This document shows, piece after piece, positions 7,528-12,189 of a stretch of DNA of 15,974 nucleotides. Below the pieces are notes generated by a model. It was not told the origin of the DNA. It saw only the letters and a program-made list of their open reading frames with translations, and did no database searches. The stretch covers positions 1 to 15,974 of the forward strand of contig JAQSXD010000028.1 in the NCBI GenBank assembly GCA_029266295.1. Reading direction: 5' to 3'. The translations under genes were made by a program, and so were the position numbers. This DNA is from Bacillota bacterium (GTDB lineage Bacteria > Bacillota > Clostridia > Peptostreptococcales > Anaerovoracaceae). The stretch's first letter is position 1; the number at the start of each line of letters is the position of its first letter.

Positions 7528-7557
7528 GCCGGCCAGACCGTAATCAGTCTGACCGGC
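7528..7557 (-). promoter_or_regulatory. Strong hairpin just upstream of the zinc-ribbon gene's ribosome binding site
   Basis: The arms at 7528-7538 and 7547-7557 form eleven pairs with one G-T wobble around an eight-base loop. On the minus strand it is followed within a few bases by AAAAGGAG, the ribosome binding site of the zinc-ribbon gene, and not by a T-tract. It could define a processed 5' end or shield the site. Confidence 0.55.
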
Positions 7558-7613
7558 TTACAGGATTTGATTATTTTAAAAAACTCTTGTTCTCTAGTAC
7601 TGCGTAATACCTA

Positions 7614-7635
7614 GTTAAGTTAAGTTAAGCTAAGT
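7614..7635. repeat. Pentanucleotide tandem repeat (GTTAA)
   Basis: Three exact GTTAA units (7614-7628) and one variant GCTAA (7629-7633), then GT, lie 14 bases past the BKACE stop. This is a short sequence repeat in an intergenic gap; its copy number may vary among strains. No function can be seen. Confidence 0.6.
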
Positions 7636-7648
7636 GAAATGAACTGTA

Positions 7649-8506
7649 CTAGTTCTTTGCAGGCAGCCCCAGGATCTCTCTGGCTTCTGCCGGAGTCGCC
7701 ACTTCACAGGTGAACTCTTCAATGACTCTCTTCGCACGCTCAACGAACTGCATATTGCTCTCTGCAAGAACGCCTTTCTTGTACAGTACGTTGTCTTCCA
7801 TTCCGACACGGATGTTGCCGCCCATGGCGATGGCCGCATACATGATCTCCATGGCACCCTGTCCTACACCAAATGCGCTCCAGGTTGATCCGGGAGCCAC
7901 CTCGTCCATAACACCTTTCATGAACACAAGATTCTTGGTTGTAGCCGCAATGCCGCCTGCACAGCCCATACAGAACTGGAAGTGAGCAGGAGCTTTTAGA
8001 ATGCCCTTTTTCAGGTAGTATGCTGCATTGTAAATCATGCCCGGGTCAAAGGCCTCAATCTCAGGCTTTACATTGACTTCCTGCATCAGTGTTCCGATCT
8101 TTTCCAGGAATGCAGGATGATTTTCAAATACGGAGGTATGAAGCCAGTTCATGGTTCCGCAATCATAGGAAGCCATTTCAGGCTTTAATTCATAAAAGGG
8201 TTTGATTCTGTCTTCTTCTTTCAGGCCAACACCACCCGAAGTGGTCAGATTGATAATAATATCGCAGTCCTCGCGGGCACGGATCAATTCCACTGTCTTT
8301 TTAAACTTGGGAAATTCCATTGCGGCACGGCCTTCATCATTACGACAGTGAATATGCGCCACTGCTGCACCTGCTTTCCAGCAGTTGTATACTTCCTCTG
8401 CAATTTCTTCCGGCTCAATGGGAACGTTTGGGGTGTTCTCCTTTGTGGGCCATGCTCCGGTGGTTGCAACAGTTATAATCCTTTTATTTTTAAGTGCTTT
8501 ATCCAT
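7649..8506 (-). CDS. Beta-keto acid cleavage enzyme (BKACE, DUF849; Kce-like)
   Basis: The BKACE family (DUF849) contains Zn-dependent TIM-barrel enzymes that condense a 3-keto acid with acetyl-CoA and split it into acetoacetate plus a new acyl-CoA. The founding member acts on 3-keto-5-aminohexanoate in lysine fermentation. The 285-residue product has the family opening ITVATTGAWPTKENTPNVPI and the zinc motif AHIHCRN, with ligands H51 and H53. PEIEAFDPGM (148-157) and NIRVGMEDN, with E237 as the expected third zinc ligand, follow. The ATG at 8506 has AAAGGAG ten bases upstream. No kamA/kamDE or other lysine-fermentation gene is nearby, so the lysine role is unlikely. The dehydrogenases upstream would make the keto acid and the CoA-transferase downstream would use the products, as in carnitine degradation, where a BKACE cleaves dehydrocarnitine. 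The family call is firm; the substrate is open. Confidence 0.94.
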   Translation of the reverse strand: MDKALKNKRIITVATTGAWPTKENTPNVPIEPEEIAEEVYNCWKAGAAVAHIHCRNDEGRAAMEFPKFKKTVELIRAREDCDIIINLTTSGGVGLKEEDRIKPFYELKPEMASYDCGTMNWLHTSVFENHPAFLEKIGTLMQEVNVKPEIEAFDPGMIYNAAYYLKKGILKAPAHFQFCMGCAGGIAATTKNLVFMKGVMDEVAPGSTWSAFGVGQGAMEIMYAAIAMGGNIRVGMEDNVLYKKGVLAESNMQFVERAKRVIEEFTCEVATPAEAREILGLPAKN

Positions 8507-8533
8507 TCGATATACACTCCTTTCTACTTGCCT

Positions 8534-8561
8534 GTAAGCGAAGCCTCTGGCCTTCGCTCAC
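8534..8561 (-). promoter_or_regulatory. Hairpin between cyclase-family gene and BKACE gene
   Basis: Arms 8534-8543 and 8552-8561 pair over ten positions with one mismatch, including a seven-pair core AGCGAAG. No T-tract follows in the direction of transcription. It fits the pattern of stems in the gaps of this operon and may act in processing or stability. Confidence 0.5.
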
Positions 8562-8587
8562 AACGAATGTCATTTGGAAATTTTTGT

Positions 8588-9523
8588 TTATATAGATCCG
8601 TAAGTATAGGTTCTTTCAGGCACATCGTTGACTTGATCTTCATCGATTTCCGCAACGCAGCGAACCATAGCGCCATCTCCCATATACCATCTGATGGGGA
8701 AGCAGAAGAAACGGAAGCGTTTTCCGGAAACCTTATCCAGATTTCCGCCAAGATTTTCAACGCCTACGATACCATGACCAAGCATCATCTTATGACAAGG
8801 TTCCCAGGTTCCCCATTCACCAATTGCTTCCAGTTCGCCGAACTTTTTGTCATACGCTTCCTGTCCGTGGATTCTGATGTACTCTTCCTTATCGAATTCA
8901 GCGTAAGCCTCTTCGCCAAACTTTTCTATATATTCTGTTGTGATCGGTCTTCCGGAAGCACCAACAAGGTTCATACGGGTTGCACCGTTGTTGCCCATCG
9001 CTGTGTGAAGCGGGTGGTCAAGCGCCTGCATATCCATGGCAACGCACTTTACCTTGTTCTTTACGAACCACTTTCCTGCATCCATACCGGTTCCGCAGGA
9101 ATAATGATAATATTCTTTGGAATCATCAAACTTTCGGTGCATTCCTGTGTTCAGGCAAACGATCATGCCTTCCAGCTCCTCTGGCTTGATATTTGCTTTT
9201 TTGCAGGCTGCTTCAAGGTGTACATCAGTAATCAAACCCCAGGGTTCGATATCGATTTCCAGACAGATGGCTTCTCCTGTGTAAGCATCAACAGGCATTT
9301 CGTGTGTATACCGTGCTCTTTTTCCGTCAAATTCTTTTTCCATTACGTGGCGGGGCGCGTCACAGTGGGTTCCGGTATGCTGTACGCAGTCAATTCTCTG
9401 GGTGAGAACACCTCCCTTTGCAAGGGTGTGCATAGAGTCGATTACCGGCTTTGCAAAATAAGGCCATCTGGGAATATCTGCACTGAACGGATGTGTTAAA
9501 TCGATCATAACTTTCTTAGCCAT
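8588..9523 (-). CDS. Cyclase-family metal-dependent hydrolase (kynurenine-formamidase-like)
   Basis: This belongs to the cyclase / KynB-like superfamily of metal hydrolases, which cleave amide or lactam-type bonds such as formylkynurenine or isatin. The diagnostic metal motif is HTGTHCDAPRH (residues 49-59), providing H49, H53, D55 and H59. Near the C-terminal third, GHGIVGVENLGGNLD holds the family's conserved glutamate. Typical bacterial kynurenine formamidases have 205-260 residues; this one has 311. It appears to hold an insertion between LDHPLHTAMG and MMLGHGIVG, rich in charged and aromatic residues (EKFGEEAYAEFDKEEYIRI and more), which may form a substrate lid. The ATG at 9523 has AAGGAG eight bases upstream; a further 12 in-frame residues upstream are basic and unlikely. 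No other tryptophan-catabolism gene is present, so a different cyclic amide, lactam or ester is the likely substrate. It could supply the open-chain acid used by the dehydrogenases. Confidence 0.88.
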   Translation of the reverse strand: MAKKVMIDLTHPFSADIPRWPYFAKPVIDSMHTLAKGGVLTQRIDCVQHTGTHCDAPRHVMEKEFDGKRARYTHEMPVDAYTGEAICLEIDIEPWGLITDVHLEAACKKANIKPEELEGMIVCLNTGMHRKFDDSKEYYHYSCGTGMDAGKWFVKNKVKCVAMDMQALDHPLHTAMGNNGATRMNLVGASGRPITTEYIEKFGEEAYAEFDKEEYIRIHGQEAYDKKFGELEAIGEWGTWEPCHKMMLGHGIVGVENLGGNLDKVSGKRFRFFCFPIRWYMGDGAMVRCVAEIDEDQVNDVPERTYTYGSI

Positions 9524-9558
9524 TTTCTTTTCTCCTTCTCTTTTTAAAAATTTAATCA

Positions 9559-9572
9559 CTCCCGTGGGGGAG
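9559..9572 (-). promoter_or_regulatory. Short GC-rich hairpin followed by a T-rich stretch, upstream of cyclase-family gene
   Basis: CTCCC at 9559-9563 pairs with GGGAG at 9568-9572 around a four-base loop. In the direction of transcription it is followed by TGATTAAATTTTT, so it is a possible weak terminator or attenuator in the 153-nt gap between the 3-hydroxyacyl-CoA-type dehydrogenase and the cyclase-family gene. The five-pair stem and interrupted T-run suggest partial read-through at most. Confidence 0.35.
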
Positions 9573-9676
9573 CATAATCTGTGTAATTGGGGTATTAAGC
9601 GATCTGATCAATGTCTCTCTTCTGCCATAACCGTCTCGCGCCTGCGGTTTATGCTATCGGAGTCTTGACTCAGCAC

Positions 9677-10606
9677 CTACTTCAAATCTTTCGTAACTTC
9701 GATCAGGTATTCTCTCAGGCGTTTGTTGGACGCTGTAATCTGCTCCGGTGTCCAGGTCTGGTAGCCCTTACCTGTCTTGAAGCCCAGATCTCCCTTTTCC
9801 ACCAGCTCCCGAAGCAGCTTGGACGGCTCATGGGAATCTTCCAGATATTTTACGATATAGCTCTGAATGCTCAGGGATAAGTCGAGCCCGATCATATCGG
9901 CGTTTTCCAGAATTCCCAGGATCGGCCAGCGCAATCCAGGGCCGTAGCGCAGTGCTTCGTCAACGGTAGCTGGATCTGCGATGCCGTTCTCGACGATGGA
10001 AAGTGCCTCTCTCCAGATCGCATGCTGGAGCCGGTTTGCAATGAATCCGGGAACATCTTTCACGCACTTAACCGGTTTTTTGCCGATTTTTTTCAGGTAG
10101 TCGTAAGTGATATCCATGGTTTCATTGCTGGTTTCTTCGCCCTTGACCACCTCTACAAGTGGGATCAAATAGGGCGGGTTCCAGAAATGAGCGCCGACAA
10201 ATCTGCTCTTGTTTTTCACTTTTGCTGCGATTTCGGTGATGCTCATAACAGAGGTATTGGTAGCCAATATGCAGCTTTCTTTGCACAGGGGTTCAATTTC
10301 GGCAAATAGATTCTGCTTCAGCTCCATATTTTCAAGTACACATTCAATAACCAGGTCTGCGTCTTTTAGCGCCCGCTCCATATCGGTTGTGAACAGAATT
10401 CGGCTCAGGATTCCGCCGGCCTCCTCTTCTGTCATGGCCCCTTTTTCAATGAGCATATCCAGATTAGACCGGATTCCTGCCAATGGCTCGCTTTTCATGC
10501 TTCTTGATCTTAAGATCACATGGGTATCAGGATCTTTTGCAAATACTAGCGCCAGGCCATTTCCCATGAGACCGGAACCGAGTACGGTAACATTTTTTAT
10601 ATTCAT
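9677..10606 (-). CDS. 3-hydroxyacyl-CoA dehydrogenase-family NAD-dependent oxidoreductase
   Basis: This is an NAD-dependent oxidoreductase of the 3-hydroxyacyl-CoA dehydrogenase superfamily, oxidising a 3-hydroxy group to a 3-keto group. The 309-residue protein opens with the Rossmann loop VLGSGLMGNG (G10-x-G12-x2-G15). The catalytic pair is H140 and E152 in GAHFWNPPYLIPLVE, the standard His-Glu spacing. TNTS (S119) and VKDVPGFIANRLQHAIWREA follow family norms. The segment DEALRYGPGLRWPILGILENADMIG is typical of the branch with carnitine dehydrogenase and gulonate dehydrogenase (lambda-crystallin), which act on free 3-hydroxy acids. Hence the substrate may be a free acid, which would suit BKACE. 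The ATG at 10606 has GGCGGAGG upstream; an 18-residue in-frame extension would overlap the SDR gene. The SDR stop is 13 nt upstream. The superfamily is certain; the specific reaction is inferred. Confidence 0.9.
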   Translation of the reverse strand: MNIKNVTVLGSGLMGNGLALVFAKDPDTHVILRSRSMKSEPLAGIRSNLDMLIEKGAMTEEEAGGILSRILFTTDMERALKDADLVIECVLENMELKQNLFAEIEPLCKESCILATNTSVMSITEIAAKVKNKSRFVGAHFWNPPYLIPLVEVVKGEETSNETMDITYDYLKKIGKKPVKCVKDVPGFIANRLQHAIWREALSIVENGIADPATVDEALRYGPGLRWPILGILENADMIGLDLSLSIQSYIVKYLEDSHEPSKLLRELVEKGDLGFKTGKGYQTWTPEQITASNKRLREYLIEVTKDLK

Positions 10607-10619
10607 ACGAATCCTCCGC

Positions 10620-11408
10620 CTAGTTCGCCCAGTATCCGCCTTCCACAGCAACATTGGCACCTGTCATGAAGTCACTTGCCGCAGAAGCGAGGAAAATACA
10701 CGGGCCCACAAAATCATCTGGCTCTCCCAGCCGTCCGATGGGCAGACGCCTCAGGAAGTTTTGAGAGACAGCACTTTCTGGATCAAACATCCATTCTGTC
10801 AGATCGGAACGGAATACCGTAGGATTGATGGTGTTTACATTGATCTTGTATTTCGCTGTCCATTCACATGCCAGAGACTGGGCCATCAGGTCGATTCCCG
10901 CTTTGGCTGTGCAGTAACCGGTATATCCTGCCATTCCCATCTTGGAACGGGCTGAGGATACGAGAATTACTTTTCCGCCTTTTCCTTGCTTGATCATCTG
11001 CTCTCCCACGTACTTACAGAACAGCCAAGTCCCCTGTACGTCAGAATCCATGATTTTCTTCCACTCGGAAAGCTCCTGCTCTACGATGGGCTGCGCATGG
11101 TTGTAGCCGGCTGCTGTCAACAGTACATTAATCTCGCCAAACTTCTCCACAGCGTCTTTCACGATGCGGATGACGTCCTCCTCAATGGCAGGATCGCCTA
11201 TGGAATATCCGCATTCGATCCCTTGGGCAGTGAGCTCATCGCAAAGGTTTTTGCATTTATCATCACTTCTTCCGGTTACGAATACCTTCATTCCCGCTAA
11301 GCCGTATCCAATGGCAACCGCTTTTCCCAGTGCGCCTGTCGCACCTGTTAAAAGTGCAACTTTGCCTTTGACATCAAACAGATTGTTTACAAATTGTTTG
11401 TCAGCCAT
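10620..11408 (-). CDS. Short-chain dehydrogenase/reductase (SDR)
   Basis: This is a classical NAD(P)-dependent SDR, 262 residues, cytoplasmic, interconverting a hydroxyl and a carbonyl on the pathway compound. The cofactor motif TGATGALG (21-28) is intact. The NNAG-type motif appears as TAAG. The catalytic triad is present as S152 and Y165-x3-K169 (YCTAK). The end, GEPDDFVGPCIFLASAASDFMTGANVAVEGGY, is the usual substrate-loop and dimer region. The ATG at 11408 follows AAAGGAG at eleven bases; a TTG at 11429 overlaps that site itself, so the shorter form is favoured. Gene context (next to a 3-hydroxyacyl-CoA-type dehydrogenase, 13 nt away) suggests consecutive oxidations. The residue after the first strand in the acidic region, GRSDDK, leaves NADP versus NAD open. 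Closest functional relatives by motif are gluconate 5-dehydrogenase-type SDRs, but that match is not strong enough to name it. Confidence 0.9.
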   Translation of the reverse strand: MADKQFVNNLFDVKGKVALLTGATGALGKAVAIGYGLAGMKVFVTGRSDDKCKNLCDELTAQGIECGYSIGDPAIEEDVIRIVKDAVEKFGEINVLLTAAGYNHAQPIVEQELSEWKKIMDSDVQGTWLFCKYVGEQMIKQGKGGKVILVSSARSKMGMAGYTGYCTAKAGIDLMAQSLACEWTAKYKINVNTINPTVFRSDLTEWMFDPESAVSQNFLRRLPIGRLGEPDDFVGPCIFLASAASDFMTGANVAVEGGYWAN

Positions 11409-11524
11409 GTTGTTTGATTCTCCTTTCAATCAGTTCAGAGCCTGCTATTCAAAATTCCAGCTCAGTTCAACCGTTATGGCACTAACGAGCTTGCAGCAAC
11501 TCTATCTTTTAAGTTTGTCAAGGT

Positions 11525-11869
11525 CTAGTTATAGCTGATTACTACCAGAACGGTTGCAATCTGGTTTGTATGATTGATCATTGATCTTCCTTCGTTTGGC
11601 TCAATAAAAACGGAATCGCCTTTTTTCAAAACCAGTTCCTCTGTTTTGGATTTCACAGTAATCTCGCCATCGAGTACGAAGTAGACCTTTTCTGTGGGTG
11701 AGTTATCCTCATACGCCCATTCAGCGCCTCCACCGGGAAGGAAATAAGACATTCCCATCCAAAACTGTTTGGTTCCTGTTACATCGGTTCCATGAAGCTT
11801 CATTGCCTTCATGTCAAAATGCAGTGGTGCATTGTATGGAGCAACATCCTTCAATTCAACTTTTTTCAT
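11525..11869 (-). CDS. Small cupin-domain protein, first gene of the sigma-54 operon
   Basis: The 114-residue protein forms a single cupin beta-barrel. The two conserved motifs are recognisable as the GGGAEWAYEDNSPTEKVYFVLDGEITV block and the KKGDSVFIEPNEGRSMINHTN block. In motif 1 the usual HxH pair is replaced by W-A-Y, leaving E and possibly other residues; motif 2 keeps one histidine (H in INHTN). A metal site may therefore be incomplete. Cupins of this size serve as isomerases, sugar or amino-acid ring-opening enzymes, or small-molecule sensors. I cannot tell which. The ATG at 11869 has GGAGGTG upstream. The in-frame longer form from 11908 would begin inside the -12 element of the promoter and is ruled out. 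It is the first gene after the sigma-54 promoter, with a 24-nt leader. A 116-nt gap follows before the SDR gene, in which I see no clear signal. Confidence 0.87.
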   Translation of the reverse strand: MKKVELKDVAPYNAPLHFDMKAMKLHGTDVTGTKQFWMGMSYFLPGGGAEWAYEDNSPTEKVYFVLDGEITVKSKTEELVLKKGDSVFIEPNEGRSMINHTNQIATVLVVISYN

Positions 11870-11904
11870 TTTTTCACCTCCAAGCGATTTATCATTATAT
11901 ATTC

Positions 11905-11920
11905 GCAACTGTCATGCCAA
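11905..11920 (-). promoter_or_regulatory. Sigma-54 (-24/-12) promoter of the catabolic operon
   Basis: On the minus strand the sequence TTGGCATGACAGTTGC matches the consensus TGGCAYRN4TTGCW at every position of TGGCAYR and TTGC; only the last W is a G. The GG and GC dinucleotides are exactly twelve bases apart, as sigma-54 requires. The predicted start of transcription is near 11893, giving a 24-nt leader with GGAGGTG before the cupin ATG. A sigma-54 activator gene lies directly upstream, which strengthens the call. Confidence 0.9.
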
Positions 11921-11947
11921 TCTTGGAATTCTTCCTTTTACCCGCAA

Positions 11948-11992
11948 ATAAAAAAACCTCTTACATCACTAAACAGAAGCGATTCAGAGGTT
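11948..11992 (-). terminator. Rho-independent terminator of the sigma-54 activator gene
   Basis: On the minus strand AACCTCT (11992-11986) pairs with AGAGGTT (11961-11955), and an inner six-pair stem (ATCGCT with AGTGAT, one wobble) extends it around a seven-base loop. A run of T residues (11956-11948, seven in a row after the arm) follows at once. It lies about 200 nt past the activator stop and 28 nt before the -24 element, so it separates activator transcription from the target operon. Confidence 0.85.
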
Positions 11993-12072
11993 AAAAATTT
12001 TAAATTATTTCCAGATTAATCATGAATCGGACTGAAAATTTGCCTTTCATTGTTAATCTTTTGTCTATAGCA

Positions 12073-12086
12073 ATGCGTTTTTGTAT
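12073..12086. promoter_or_regulatory. Putative activator-binding site 3 (ATGCG-N4-TGTAT)
   Basis: ATGCGTTTTTGTAT differs at two positions from the perfect palindrome at 12144. It is centred about 190 bp upstream of the predicted transcription start, a normal distance for an enhancer site of a sigma-54 activator. Weakest of the three sites. Confidence 0.5.
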
Positions 12087-12143
12087 TAAAAAACATAGTT
12101 ATCCATCAAAATAAAGCCTCGAAATAGATTGAATTCAACACCG

Positions 12144-12157
12144 ATACGTTTTCGTAT
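12144..12157. promoter_or_regulatory. Putative activator-binding site 2 (perfect palindrome ATACG-N4-CGTAT)
   Basis: ATACGTTTTCGTAT has perfect five-base arms around TTTT. It lies 33 bp past the activator stop codon and about 260 bp upstream of the sigma-54 start point. The neighbouring copy is 21 bp away, two helical turns, so dimers would bind on the same face of the DNA. Confidence 0.7.
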
Positions 12158-12164
12158 TGATATA

Positions 12165-12178
12165 ATACATTTTCGTAT
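12165..12178. promoter_or_regulatory. Putative activator-binding site 1 (ATACA-N4-CGTAT)
   Basis: ATACATTTTCGTAT matches the neighbouring palindrome at all but one position, with a conserved TTTT centre. It lies twelve bases past the end of the activator gene. The 21-bp phasing with site 2 supports a cooperative enhancer. Confidence 0.65.
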
Positions 12179-12189
12179 CGTGCCATTTC

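Larger units (their letters stand above)
11870..12189 (-). other. 320-nt control region between activator gene and catabolic operon
   Basis: This is the only stretch over 300 bases without a gene. It contains, in order of transcription, two related palindromes just past the activator stop, a third 71 bp further on, the activator terminator, the -24/-12 promoter and the cupin leader. The 80 bases between the third palindrome and the terminator are AT-rich and show nothing I can name. No small reading frame with a ribosome binding site is visible. Confidence 0.8.

Noticed and set aside
7649..8506. Lysine fermentation (Kce) assignment for the BKACE
   Set aside because: None of the neighbouring lysine-fermentation genes (aminomutases, 3,5-diaminohexanoate dehydrogenase, aminobutyryl-CoA ammonia-lyase) is present.
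8348..9499. A 383-codon open frame on the plus strand across the BKACE and cyclase-family genes
   Set aside because: It is fully antisense to two well-supported enzymes, reads as a low-complexity F/S/C-rich protein without recognisable motifs, and has no ribosome binding site I can see. It is a codon-bias shadow.
8588..9523. Kynurenine formamidase of tryptophan catabolism
   Set aside because: The family motif fits, but no kynureninase, tryptophan dioxygenase or anthranilate gene is nearby and the protein is too long; kept as cyclase-family only.
7649..10606. Direct assignment as a carnitine degradation operon
   Set aside because: The dehydrogenase plus BKACE pair fits, but the cyclase-family hydrolase, SDR and cupin are unexplained and there is no carnitine-type transporter or thioesterase signature; used only as an analogy.
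12144..12178. Palindromes as LacI-family or catabolite-control operators
   Set aside because: LacI-type operators have a central CG between half-sites; these have a TTTT centre with CG in the arms, and their place fits enhancer sites better.
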